The notes under the pieces are model-generated. The model had not been told where the DNA came from. It saw only the letters and a list, made by a program, of their open reading frames with translations, and searched no databases. DNA of 64,000 bases from Paraburkholderia nodosa. Lineage in GTDB: Bacteria; Pseudomonadota; Gammaproteobacteria; Burkholderiales; Burkholderiaceae. Made by a program: the position numbers and the translations under genes. The stretch lies in assembly GCF_001718195.1 (NCBI RefSeq), contig NZ_MCNV01000019.1:97520-161519 (forward strand), read 5' to 3'. Below are positions 42,434 to 52,355 of the stretch, piece by piece; position 1 is the stretch's first letter; each line of letters starts with the position of its first letter.

Positions 42434-43861
42434 CTACGCGCGCTGCCTGCGCGAGCCGCCGCCCACGTTCTGTCCCGCATCGCGCGCCATCTGCGCATAA
42501 CCCCACACCGAGATCAGCGTGAGCACGCCGGCCGCGAGGAAGGCGAGCCGGAAGTCGTCGAGCGTGAACACATGGCCCGTGGTTTCGCCGTTCAGGTTCG
42601 CGGCCACGCGCAGCGCGAGCGCGCCGAACGCAATGCCAAGGCCGATCGTCATCTGCGCCGCGGCGCTCCAGAGCGTGCTGGCCGCGCTCATTTGCGGCTG
42701 CGCGACGTCGGCGTAGGCCAACGTGGCGAGGGTGGAAAACTGCATCGAGCGCGCCATGCCGTAGACGAACACGACGATCAACACGATAACGAGCGGCGTG
42801 CCGGGCGTGAGCAGGCCGCACGCGATCAACGAGACACCGGCAACGCTGACGTCGACGACGGAAACGAGCCGGAAGCCCCAGCGTTCGAGAATGCGCGTCG
42901 TGAGCGCCTTCATGCCGAGATTGCCGAGCGCGCTCGCGAGCAGCAGCAGGCCGGACTTGAACGCCGTAAGACCGAAGCCGATCTGGAACATCAGCGGCAT
43001 CAGATACGGCGCCGCGCCGATGCCGATACGCGTGATCGAGCCGGTCACGATCGTGACGGAAAAGGTCGGAACCTTCAGCGTGGAAACATCGACGAGCGGG
43101 TGTGGATGGCGTTTCGCGTGCACGAACGCGACGACCCCGATCGCGACGCCTGCCGCCACGAGCGCCATTGCGCGCCACGGATTCTGGCCGACCTGGCTCG
43201 CGAGTTCCGCGCCGTAAAGGATGGCGGTCAGCGCGGCGCCGCTCAGCACGAGCCCCGCGACGTCGAGCGGCCGGCGCTGTTCGCCGCGCAGGTTCGGCAC
43301 GATGGCGGCGATCGCCGCGAGCACGGCGATGCCGAACGGCACGTTCAGCAAAAAGATCCAGCGCCACGACGCGTAGGTCGTGATGAAGCCGCCGATGGGC
43401 GGTCCCTCCACGGGCGCGGCGATGGCGGGCCAGGTGATCGTCGAGATCGCCTGCATGAGCTTGCTTTTCTCGGTGCTGCGCACGACGATCATGCGCCCGA
43501 CCGGCACCATCATTGCGCCGCCAATGCCCTGCAGGATGCGCGCGGCCACGAACTCGTCGACGTTCTGCGAGATCCCGCACAGCACGGACGCCACCGTGAA
43601 CGTGACCACGGCGCTGAAGAACACGGTGCGCGCGCCGCAGCGGTCCGCCACCCAGCCGCTGGCCGGAATGAAGATGGCGAGCGCGAGCATGTAGGCGGTC
43701 ACGCCGAGACTCAGGCTATTCGGGCCGATGCCGAACGAGCGCGCCATCTGCGGCAGCGCCGTGGCGATCACGGTCGTGTCGAGGTACTCCATGAAGAACG
43801 TGGCGGCGACGAGGTACGGCAGCCAGCCGACGCCGGGGGAACGTTGTGCGGGAGCGGTCAT
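42434..43861 (-). CDS. MFS transporter, DHA2 type (second copy)
   Basis: 475 residues with about 14 hydrophobic helices. GWVADRCGARTVFF (motif A) and GPPIGGFITTYASWRWIFLLN (motif C and helix) closely match the transporter at 34034, so the two are paralogues. It converges with the DedA-rhodanese gene and is divergent from the aldo/keto reductase. Substrate unknown; multidrug efflux is the family default. Confidence 0.88.
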   Translation of the reverse strand: MTAPAQRSPGVGWLPYLVAATFFMEYLDTTVIATALPQMARSFGIGPNSLSLGVTAYMLALAIFIPASGWVADRCGARTVFFSAVVTFTVASVLCGISQNVDEFVAARILQGIGGAMMVPVGRMIVVRSTEKSKLMQAISTITWPAIAAPVEGPPIGGFITTYASWRWIFLLNVPFGIAVLAAIAAIVPNLRGEQRRPLDVAGLVLSGAALTAILYGAELASQVGQNPWRAMALVAAGVAIGVVAFVHAKRHPHPLVDVSTLKVPTFSVTIVTGSITRIGIGAAPYLMPLMFQIGFGLTAFKSGLLLLASALGNLGMKALTTRILERWGFRLVSVVDVSVAGVSLIACGLLTPGTPLVIVLIVVFVYGMARSMQFSTLATLAYADVAQPQMSAASTLWSAAAQMTIGLGIAFGALALRVAANLNGETTGHVFTLDDFRLAFLAAGVLTLISVWGYAQMARDAGQNVGGGSRRQRA

Positions 43862-44148
43862 TGCGCCTCCACGCAGCAGCGGAGAATCAATGCGATCTTG
43901 TTACGGAGCATGGGCAGGCAGCGGAGATATTGGCGATCGGTACGTTGCGGACCGGATAGTGAAGCACAAAGCCCGCGGCGAAAGGCGACAGTTTCCATCA
44001 GGCAAAAGCATCTGTACAGCCGCGCGGCGGTCCGCGGCGCGGCGAGCCGTTCGCCGTGTGACCCGCGCGGCAAGCCCGAATCGAAGCGCGTAGACTCGTC
44101 CGCTGTCGGCATCACATCGTCAACCCGTTGATTAATGGAGAGTCGGAA

Positions 44149-45174
<1,026 letters not shown>

Positions 45175-45201
45175 CGAGTCGCCTCGCCCGGTGAGGCTTC
45201 A

Positions 45202-45378
45202 TCAAGCCGCTTCGGTCTGGCGCAGGATCTGGGTCGCGCCCAGATGCAGCGCCAGCGCGAAGAACTCGCGCTCCGCGAGATTGAGGGTCTTCGCGGCGGC
45301 CATCGCGCGGTAGTGATCTTCCGGGTGCAGGAACAACTTCACTTCGACTTTCGACTGACGGTTCTGCGCGGACTCCAT
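45202..45378 (-). CDS. Small ribbon-helix-helix-like protein
   Basis: 58 residues (MESAQNRQSKVEVKLFLHPE, then DHYRAMAAAKTLNLAEREFF and an Ala/Leu-rich tail). A basic N-terminus and one beta strand (KVEVKLFL) followed by two helices suggest a ribbon-helix-helix fold, as in Arc-type repressors and antitoxins. No toxin gene is adjacent. It converges with the aldo/keto reductase. A GGAG-type site precedes the start (GAGAAGCATCC). Confidence 0.6.
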   Translation of the reverse strand: MESAQNRQSKVEVKLFLHPEDHYRAMAAAKTLNLAEREFFALALHLGATQILRQTEAA

Positions 45379-45952
45379 GGATGCTTCTCCTTCGGTAACC
45401 GGGCGCTCGGCCCGTGACGGGTGCGAAGCCCATTACCGGGCGTCCATACGCGCAAAAGCGCGCGCCGTTTGCCGCGACGTGAATAGCAGCATGAAAACGG
45501 CGATGACGCGGAGTGGGCCTTTCAAGTTCGCCTGCCGCGGCGCGTGCGCGACGGCAGGACACGCGCGCTGAACTAGCGAAGCGTGGGACGACGCAATGCG
45601 CCGGTAGTGCGATTGAAGCCGGGATGAGACAGGTGATGCGACGGCGGGGCAACGTACTGCATAGCGACCAACCTCCGGAATTCTTCTTCTTGTGCGGCAG
45701 GGCGCCGCATGTAGTACGGGCCAGAGTGTAGTCGGGTTTTGTCCTAGGGTAAACCCCTAATTCGAAAAGAATTATTGCGCAGATTGAGAAAATCGCCCGA
45801 CAAGACCCGGAAATGCGCTGTGGACGCACTTCAATTCATGCGGAATGCATAAGGGGGGTGTGAATGGGGCGGCGTGAGTCGCCGCCCCGGCGCTGGCCAG
45901 AAGTGAGCCTGGCAGTCAGCGTGAAGGCGTGGGGCGCATCAGCGCCCGGCCA
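45379..45952. other. Leader region of the ribbon-helix-helix gene and end of the carbonic anhydrase unit
   Basis: 574 bases. It holds the possible 29-residue leader peptide, an AGGGTAAACCCCT dyad at 45746-45758, and an AT-rich stretch likely to be the promoter. At 45866-45888 a 9-bp hairpin GGGGCGGCG / CGCCGCCCC lies downstream of the carbonic anhydrase stop, without a T-run. No other gene is evident. Confidence 0.5.
45573..45662 (-). CDS. Possible 29-residue leader peptide
   Basis: MQYVAPPSHHLSHPGFNRTT and onward, ending in ALRRPTLR. The ATG at 45662 has a near-perfect Shine-Dalgarno sequence (GGAGG, 8 bases ahead), which is rare in this window. It lies in the leader of the ribbon-helix-helix gene, 194 bases upstream, and may control it by translation, but it could also be a chance frame. 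Confidence 0.35.
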   Translation of the reverse strand: MQYVAPPSHHLSHPGFNRTTGALRRPTLR

Positions 45953-46654
45953 TTATTCCTCGACGCGCTTGCGCAGGCGCGCACGCGCTTCGCCGAGCGA
46001 CAGGAACTTGCCGTGTGCTTCGTCCAGCACAGTGACCTTGCCGTGGCCGATGTCATAGACCCAGCCCTGCAGTTCGAGCTGGCCCTGGGCCACGCGCGCC
46101 GCCACGGCGGGGTGCGTGCGCAGGTGCGTGAGTTGCAGGCGGACGTTTTCTTCCACGAGCGCCTGAACGATCTGGTCGTCGTCCAGACCGCGGGTCTTGA
46201 CCACGCTGCGCGCGGCTTCCGCGTTGCGCAGCCACGCGTGCACGGTGGGCATGTCGGCCGTGGCTTCCGCGCCCGAGGCGAGCCCCTTCATCGCGCCGCA
46301 ATCGGTATGGCCGCACAGCACGATCTGCTTCACGTTGAGCGCGAGCACCGCGAACTCCACGACGGCGGAAACGCCGCCGAGCATTTCGCCGTACGCCGGC
46401 ACGATATTGCCGATGTTGCGGCACACGAACAGATCACCGGGCTTGGCCTGCGTGATCATTTCCGGCGAAACGCGCGAGTCGGCGCAGGTGATGAAGAGCG
46501 TGTGCGGCGCCTGGCTGTGGGCGAGGCTGCGGAACAGCTCCTTGTTGCCCGGGAAAACGTGATGAGTGAATTCTTCCACGCCGTCGAGCAGGTGTAACAG
46601 GTCGCAGCCGCACGAATCGGAGTGACCGTCGTGCGAGTGGGTGTTGTCTGGCAT
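45953..46654 (-). CDS. Beta-class carbonic anhydrase
   Basis: 233 residues from the ATG at 46654, which has AGAGAGAAAC upstream; an ATG 21 bases before is less well placed. The zinc site of beta-type enzymes is seen: Cys57, Asp59 and Arg61 (CADSR), His116 and Cys119 (HTDC). The first 18 residues (HSHDGHSDSCGCD) are rich in His, Cys and Asp and could bind metal; most homologues lack this. The enzyme interconverts CO2 and bicarbonate for biosynthesis and pH control. The gene stands alone. Confidence 0.9.
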   Translation of the reverse strand: MPDNTHSHDGHSDSCGCDLLHLLDGVEEFTHHVFPGNKELFRSLAHSQAPHTLFITCADSRVSPEMITQAKPGDLFVCRNIGNIVPAYGEMLGGVSAVVEFAVLALNVKQIVLCGHTDCGAMKGLASGAEATADMPTVHAWLRNAEAARSVVKTRGLDDDQIVQALVEENVRLQLTHLRTHPAVAARVAQGQLELQGWVYDIGHGKVTVLDEAHGKFLSLGEARARLRKRVEE

Positions 46655-46996
46655 GGATGTTTCTCTCTTTATCATGAATCGACACTATCGAATGGCAACA
46701 GCGGGAGTTTACGCTGAGCCGACCCCTTGCGGATCGGAAAACTTCGCGTCACGTTGCCCCGGACAGCCGTTTCCCCCGGTACTCAATCGTCGAACCCGCG
46801 GGATATGCCGATAAACCGGCAGAAAAGACGGCTAATTACCGGAAAGCGTGCTGCTGCGAAGGCGCTGACGCGTCGTGCGTTTCCGTTCGAAAAGAGATTT
46901 TCTCACGCCGGGTGCAATTGGCACACCCGCGGTGTCGCCGGCGATGTCGGGATCATGAGGAAGGAGGAGCCGCGACCGACCAGTCGGTCGGCGCGC
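46655..46996. other. Intergenic region with a TetR-like palindrome
   Basis: 342 bases between the carbonic anhydrase start and the ABC ATPase stop. It holds the carbonic anhydrase promoter region and, at 46973-46990, the palindrome CGACCGA-CCAG-TCGGTCG. No gene is evident. Confidence 0.5.
46973..46990. promoter_or_regulatory. TetR-type operator-like palindrome
   Basis: CGACCGACCAGTCGGTCG is an exact inverted repeat with a 4-base centre, 6 bases past the stop of the ABC ATPase gene. The form matches typical TetR-family operators, but no TetR gene is near. It has no T-run, so a terminator is less likely. Confidence 0.4.
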
Positions 46997-47830
46997 TCAC
47001 CACGCCATGCGCCATTGACCTGAAGATTGGCCAGGGGTGTCGGGCAACAGCGTGTCGCCGGGCGGTATCGTGGCGTCCGAGAAGTCGGAGAGAATCTCGT
47101 CGCGCAGCCGCACGAAGCGCGGATCCGCGCGATCGCGCGGGCGCGGCAATGCCACGTCGACGATGCGACGAATGCGGCCGGGGCGCGGCGCCATCGTCAC
47201 GACGCGCTCGCCCAGGTAGATCGCCTCGTCGACATCGTGCGTGACGAGGATCATCGTGATGCGTTCGCGTTCCCAGATGCGCAGCAGTTCGTTTTGCAGA
47301 CGGCTGCGCGTGAGGGCGTCGAGTGCGCCGAAGGGTTCGTCGAGCAGCAGCACGCGCGGGCGATTGACGAGGCCGCGCGCGATCGCCACGCGCTGCGCCA
47401 TGCCGCCCGAGAGCTGATGCGGATACGCCCGCTCGAAGCCCGTGAGGCCCACGAGTGCGATGTGCTCGGCCACCGCGTCGTGTTTTTCGCGTGCCGACAG
47501 CGGGGCGTTGCGCAGTGCCGCCAGGATGTTCTGTTCTGCCGTGAGCCAGGGAAACAGACGATGATCCTGGAACACGATGCCGCGCTCGAGCGAGGTGTCG
47601 CCAACACGTTCGCCGCGCATCATGATGGCGCCGCTATAGCCCGCGTCGAGGCCGGCGATCAGGCGCAGCAGCGTGGATTTTCCGCATCCGCTCGCGCCGA
47701 GCACGCTCACGAATTCGCCGGGGCGCACATGCAGCGTCACGTCGTCGAGCACGACGAGCGTGGACTCGCCCGTGCCGTAACGCTTGCTCACATGCAGAAT
47801 GTCGAGTCCGGCGGGTTCAGTGGCGCTCAT
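46997..47830 (-). CDS. ABC importer ATPase (SsuB/TauB/NrtD-type)
   Basis: 277 residues from the ATG giving MSATEPAGLDILHVSKRYG, with GGAGAAAAG as ribosome site. Walker A (GASGCGKSTLLRL), ABC signature (LSGGMAQRVAIARGL) and Walker B (RVLLLDEPFGALD) are all present. It would power import of a sulfonate, taurine or nitrate-type solute, as judged from the subfamily and the matching permeases. Last gene of a four-gene operon transcribed leftward. Confidence 0.9.
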   Translation of the reverse strand: MSATEPAGLDILHVSKRYGTGESTLVVLDDVTLHVRPGEFVSVLGASGCGKSTLLRLIAGLDAGYSGAIMMRGERVGDTSLERGIVFQDHRLFPWLTAEQNILAALRNAPLSAREKHDAVAEHIALVGLTGFERAYPHQLSGGMAQRVAIARGLVNRPRVLLLDEPFGALDALTRSRLQNELLRIWERERITMILVTHDVDEAIYLGERVVTMAPRPGRIRRIVDVALPRPRDRADPRFVRLRDEILSDFSDATIPPGDTLLPDTPGQSSGQWRMAW

Positions 47831-47867
47831 CGGCTTTTCTCCAGTTTCTGTTGATTGGTAGTCCGGA

Positions 47868-48701
47868 TCATTGGGCGGTGATGTGCAGCCGCGCCAGCAC
47901 CGTTCGCTCCACGCGCCGAGCGAGCGCATTGAGCGCCCAGCCGATCGCGCCCACGACGACGATGCCGAACAGCACGAGGTCCATGCGGAACTGCTCGCTG
48001 CCGTCGATCAGAAGATTGCCGATGCCGCTGCCCGCCACGAGCAGATACTCCGCGCCGAGCGTGGCGAGCCACGAATAGATGAGCGCGAGATAAAGGCCCG
48101 TAAAAATAGAGGGCAGCGCGGCGGGCAACAGCACGTAGCGGACAAGCTGCAGGCGCGAATAGCGCAACGCCCGCGCGAGTTCGACGTATTTGCGTGGCAC
48201 GGCGTGAATGCCGTCACACGTATGGGCGGCAACCGGGAGCAGCGCCGCGAGCGAAAGGAAGACCACCTTGGCGGCGTCGCCGAGCCCGAACCATACGGAA
48301 ATGAGCGGAATCCATGCGAACAGCGAGATCTGCTTGAAGGTGTCGAAGCTCGGCCCCACGACGCGTGCGGCGATGCGCGAAAGACCCAGCGCGCCGCCCA
48401 GCAGGAACCCCGCCGACGCGCCGATGGCAAAGCCGCAGGCTTCGCGGGCAAGCGACGCCGAAAGCGCGCGGAACAATGCACCGCTTTCGATTTGTTCATA
48501 AGCGGTGCGAATCACATCGCCGGGACTCACGAGCAGGCCGCTTTTCACGAGATGCGAGGCGCTCAAGGCCCACCACAGCGCGATGGCGACGAGGGGCAGG
48601 GCGGCGCCACGTAAATCGACAGTGCGGCGCGGCCTCGCTTCGGTGGCCGCGTCACAGGCGCAATCGGGACGCGCGGATGCTCGTGCAAGCGATATCTTCA
48701 T
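47868..48701 (-). CDS. ABC importer permease (SsuC/TauC-type), copy 2
   Basis: 277 residues with six hydrophobic helices. The EAA loop (ELARALRYSRLQLVRYVLLPAALPSIFTGL in substance, residues about 165-195) is typical of permeases that pair with SsuB-type ATPases. It starts 48 bases after the other permease and ends 37 bases before the ATPase gene. Two different permeases with one ATPase suggest a heterodimeric channel. Confidence 0.88.
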   Translation of the reverse strand: MKISLARASARPDCACDAATEARPRRTVDLRGAALPLVAIALWWALSASHLVKSGLLVSPGDVIRTAYEQIESGALFRALSASLAREACGFAIGASAGFLLGGALGLSRIAARVVGPSFDTFKQISLFAWIPLISVWFGLGDAAKVVFLSLAALLPVAAHTCDGIHAVPRKYVELARALRYSRLQLVRYVLLPAALPSIFTGLYLALIYSWLATLGAEYLLVAGSGIGNLLIDGSEQFRMDLVLFGIVVVGAIGWALNALARRVERTVLARLHITAQ

Positions 48702-48749
48702 GGCGAATTCTCCCTTGTCCTCAATGGCGGCAGTTATTCATCGTCAGCG

Positions 48750-49613
48750 TCAGCCGCGAAACGCCGAAGGCGTGCCGCGCCGCAAACGTCGCTCGAGCAC
48801 ATCGAGCAGACGATTGATGACGAGGCCGACCGCGCCCACCACGACCACTGACGCCATCACGAGATCGAGCTGAAAGAGCTGGCGGCCATATACGATCAGA
48901 TAGCCGAGGCCTTCCGAGGACGCCACGAGCTCGACGACGACGAGCGCGAGCCACGCCTTCGTGAAGGCCAGGCGCACGCCGGTGGCGAGCGTCGGAATCG
49001 CCGCGGGCAGCACGAGCCTCACGATGCGTTGCCAGCGGGTGTAGGCGAACACGCGCGCGACTTCATCGAGTGCAGCGGGTGTCTGCCGAAAGCCCTGCAT
49101 GGTGCTGAGCGTGACGGGCACGAGCGCCGCGTGAGCGATGAGCAAATACTTGAGCGGCTCGCCCACGCCGACGAGCAACAGCAGAAAGGGCAGCCAGCCG
49201 AGCACGGGAATCTGCACGATCGCGTTGAAGCTGGGCAGCACCCACGCTTCGAGTGTGCGGGAGAGCCCGAGCGCACCGCCGATCAGGAACCCGAGCGCGG
49301 TGCCGCCGGCGAAGCCCAGCAGCACGCGTTGCAGGCTGATCAGCGTATTGCGCGCAAGCTCGCCACTCTGGGCGAGGTCGACGAAGGTTTCATAAACGCG
49401 CTGCGGCGCAGGCAGGATTTGCGGTGCGATCCAGCCACGCGCGCAGCCGACGCTCCACAGCAGATACAGCATTGCAGGCAGCAGCCAGGGCGCGAGATGC
49501 CAGGTGCATGCGCGCAGTACGCTGCGCCAGCGCACGTGCGCGCTCGTCGTGTCGAAACGTGGTGTTGCTGCACGCGGCGCGTCCGAAGCAATCGTGATCG
49601 CGGTTTCCGTCAT
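48750..49613 (-). CDS. ABC importer permease (SsuC/TauC-type), copy 1
   Basis: 287 residues with six hydrophobic helices. The EAA loop (DEVARVFAYTRWQRIVRLVLPAAIPTLATGV in substance, residues about 190-220) is conserved. Similar in length and layout to the next gene, so the two come from duplication. Starts 21 bases after the binding-protein stop. Confidence 0.88.
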   Translation of the reverse strand: MTETAITIASDAPRAATPRFDTTSAHVRWRSVLRACTWHLAPWLLPAMLYLLWSVGCARGWIAPQILPAPQRVYETFVDLAQSGELARNTLISLQRVLLGFAGGTALGFLIGGALGLSRTLEAWVLPSFNAIVQIPVLGWLPFLLLLVGVGEPLKYLLIAHAALVPVTLSTMQGFRQTPAALDEVARVFAYTRWQRIVRLVLPAAIPTLATGVRLAFTKAWLALVVVELVASSEGLGYLIVYGRQLFQLDLVMASVVVVGAVGLVINRLLDVLERRLRRGTPSAFRG

Positions 49614-49634
49614 GATGCGGCTCCTCTCGCGTGC

Positions 49635-50711
49635 TCAGCCCAGCGGCTTGCCGGCGGCGTCGTAGCGGGTCCAGTAGTGTTCGAGCTTTTGCGCACGCAG
49701 CGCGTTGTCGAGATAGCGCGGCTCGAACCACGAATCGACGTCCACGGGCTGGCGGATCAGCTTCAGGCGCAACGCGTCCTGCGCAACGGCTTTGTAGCGC
49801 GCCACGATGAACGGATCGATCAGCGGCGAATTGCGGTACTTCAGCGGCTGGTCGCCGAATTCGGCTTGCCAGGACGAATAGCTCACGCCGCTCTTCGCCC
49901 AGAGCTTGAAGAGCGCGTCGCGGTTTGCTTCATCGGACGACCATTGCGCCGCCTGCACGAAGACATTGACCACGCGTTGCACGATGTCGGGGTGTGCCTT
50001 CTCGAAGCCGTCGAGCACGAGCAGATGCGCCTGGCGCGTCAATTGCGGGCCGTCATGCTGCGATTCGTAGACGATGCGAACGAGCCCCTGATCGCGCAGC
50101 CGGTAAAGGTGATAGTCGTTCACCGAGGCGTCGATGCCTTTCGATGCGAGCGCCGCGAGCGAACTTGCGTTGTCGAGGTTGATCACCCGTAGCGCGCGCT
50201 CGTCGAGCTGGTTCTCCGCGAGCGCGTTGTCGGCCACGAGTTGCAGATTCGTGCCGCGAAAAATGGCGACGCGCCGGTCCTTGAGGTCCTTGATCGATTT
50301 GATGTCGGAATCGGCGGGCACACCCACTTTCACGCCGGAGCGCACGCCCGACTCCAGCAGGATGCGGGTCTTGAGGCCGTTGGCGCGCGCGAGCACCGAG
50401 GGCAGGTCGCCTTGATACGCGAAGTCGAGTGCATTGTTGGCAATGGCCTCGTTCACTGCCGGACCCGCGCCTTTGAAGAAGAGCCACTCGACCTTGATGC
50501 CGTCGGCGGCGAATTCCTTTTCGAGCAACTGCTGGCCGCGCACTGTGGCAGCGGTCGAACCGCCGAAAGTGGGCGGGTCGCCCGCGCCTTGCTGCGCGAC
50601 GCCGATGCGGATCACGGCGGGCTTCTCGGCCGCAGCATGCAGGGAGACGAACGAAAGCGCAGCAAAAATCAGAAACTGCGGCAGGTACTGCAGTACGCGA
50701 TGTGAACGCAT
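49635..50711 (-). CDS. ABC importer substrate-binding protein (SsuA/TauA/NrtA-like)
   Basis: 358 residues from the ATG giving a signal peptide (MRSHRVLQYLPQFLIFAALS, cleavage near AAAE). A longer frame exists but would hide the signal. VIRIGVAQQGAGDPPTFGGS and VEWLFFKGAGPAVNEAIANN are typical of the SsuA/NMT1 fold, which binds sulfonates, nitrate or thiamine precursors. First gene of the four-gene operon. No sulfonate monooxygenase gene is adjacent, so the substrate is open. Confidence 0.88.
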   Translation of the reverse strand: MRSHRVLQYLPQFLIFAALSFVSLHAAAEKPAVIRIGVAQQGAGDPPTFGGSTAATVRGQQLLEKEFAADGIKVEWLFFKGAGPAVNEAIANNALDFAYQGDLPSVLARANGLKTRILLESGVRSGVKVGVPADSDIKSIKDLKDRRVAIFRGTNLQLVADNALAENQLDERALRVINLDNASSLAALASKGIDASVNDYHLYRLRDQGLVRIVYESQHDGPQLTRQAHLLVLDGFEKAHPDIVQRVVNVFVQAAQWSSDEANRDALFKLWAKSGVSYSSWQAEFGDQPLKYRNSPLIDPFIVARYKAVAQDALRLKLIRQPVDVDSWFEPRYLDNALRAQKLEHYWTRYDAAGKPLG

Positions 50712-51001
50712 GGGCAGGTCGGATCTGGGTGACGAAACGGGGTGCGCGGACTGGCGAGCTTGCTTCGCTGTCGTTGCCGTTGGGTCATTCTTTTCCGGGT
50801 TTGCCGATGAGGACAACCAATGATTCGAGATTTGCATTTCTCGACAAAGGCGCTGCGCTTTTCGGGGAAGGTGAACGGCAGGGCGCATTCATAGTAGTGG
50901 AACGTGGCCCGTGCAGTAGGAAGAAATCGTGCTATCGATGTGAGCAGAAGCGCAAAGCCGCACCGCGCGTCGGGGCGCGGTGCGGTGTGTGAAAGCGCGC
51001 C

Positions 51002-52249
51002 TTAAGGTGTTTCGACCGCGTGGCGCGGTGCAGCGGCACGCCGCGACGGCATGAAGTACCACACGGCGCAGAGTACTTGCAGACCGACGAGTACGGCCCA
51101 CACGGTCTGATGCGCGACCGCGGGGTAGTGGCCGTCGAGTGCGGGCCAGTGTGCGAGCGCGGCGCCGATCGCGATCTGCAGCAGGAAGATGCCGATGAAG
51201 ATGACGAGCGTGAACGTGGTGTTCACGCGGCCGATCAGACGCGGCGGGAAATATTCGGCGAGCACGGCATACGTGAGGATGCCGGTGCCCCCGAACGCGC
51301 CGTAAGCCGCCCAAAGCAGCGACGCGGGAAGCGGCACGCGCGCCGCGAGCAAGGCTTGCACGAGCACGAACACAAGCATCGTGACGCCGGAAAAGAGCTG
51401 GACGCTCACGCCGCGCCGCTCGAAGCTGCGCGCGAGCGCGCCAAAGCCGATGTTGCCGACAATGAAAGCGCCGCCCAGCACGGAAACGAGCGAGGCCGCG
51501 CGCGCGCCGACATCGGCGGTGCCGGCCGGCACGACGTCGCGCAGAAACGCGCCGACCCACAACGACTGCATGGCGTAAAACACGGCCTGGGTGAGGCCCG
51601 AGAACGTTGCGGTCTTCCAGAATGCATGGCTGCACAGGATATGCGCGGTGCCCTTGAACTGCTCGATCACGCTCGCCTGGTGGTGGGTGTCGCGCGTACG
51701 CGGCCCGCCAATCCAGATGATGGCGGCCACGAGCACCGTCAGCACCGCGAGCCCGATGCTCACCGCGCGCCAGGGCGCGATCGAGAGCAGCCACGAGAGC
51801 GGGGCGCCCACGGCCACGCCGCCCAGGCCGCCCACGGCCATCACGAGGCCGTTCACGAGCGTGAGCTGCGCCACGGGAAAGTGCTGCGCGGTGGCTTTGA
51901 ACGCGCCGCCGAGGCACACCGACACGCCCACGCCGATCAGCAGCCGGCCCACCATCATTGCGGCCATGTTGTGCGAGACGCCGAAGATCAACGCACCCGC
52001 CGCCGCCACGAGCATGACGCACGCGGTGACGCGGCGCGGGCCGTAATGGTCGAGCAGCACGCCGCCCGGAATTTGCGCGCCCGCGAAGCCGAGGAAATAA
52101 AGGCTCGTGAGCGTGCCGAGATCGGTCGCCGTGAAGCCCATTTCACGCGAGAGAAACGGCGCGAAGCCGAGATTGACGCCGCGAAACAGATACGAAATGA
52201 AGTAGCCGAGCGCGAATACGGCGAATACGCGCAGTCTGAGTGAGGTCAT
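51002..52249 (-). CDS. MFS transporter
   Basis: 415 residues with 12 hydrophobic helices. GGVLLDHYGPRRVTACVML is an MFS motif A. The type resembles the YycB/NarK-like solute carriers rather than the DHA2 exporters elsewhere in the window. It is divergent from the LysR gene at 52356, the common arrangement of a transporter and its regulator. Substrate unknown. Confidence 0.85.
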   Translation of the reverse strand: MTSLRLRVFAVFALGYFISYLFRGVNLGFAPFLSREMGFTATDLGTLTSLYFLGFAGAQIPGGVLLDHYGPRRVTACVMLVAAAGALIFGVSHNMAAMMVGRLLIGVGVSVCLGGAFKATAQHFPVAQLTLVNGLVMAVGGLGGVAVGAPLSWLLSIAPWRAVSIGLAVLTVLVAAIIWIGGPRTRDTHHQASVIEQFKGTAHILCSHAFWKTATFSGLTQAVFYAMQSLWVGAFLRDVVPAGTADVGARAASLVSVLGGAFIVGNIGFGALARSFERRGVSVQLFSGVTMLVFVLVQALLAARVPLPASLLWAAYGAFGGTGILTYAVLAEYFPPRLIGRVNTTFTLVIFIGIFLLQIAIGAALAHWPALDGHYPAVAHQTVWAVLVGLQVLCAVWYFMPSRRAAAPRHAVETP

Positions 52250-52355
52250 GTTGGGGGCGAAAGCGGATTGAATGCCTGGCTGTCGATTATTGGCGATTGC
52301 CGTTTGGGAGGCCAGCGAGAGATTTCAGACGGCATTGTGAGTAGAATTTGACGTC

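Noticed and set aside
42413..44131. Rightward 572-codon frame opposite the second DHA2 gene
   Set aside because: Low-complexity translation; the transporter on the other strand has clear helices and motifs.
45866..45888. Hairpin after the carbonic anhydrase as an intrinsic terminator
   Set aside because: The stem is strong but has no T-run on either strand.
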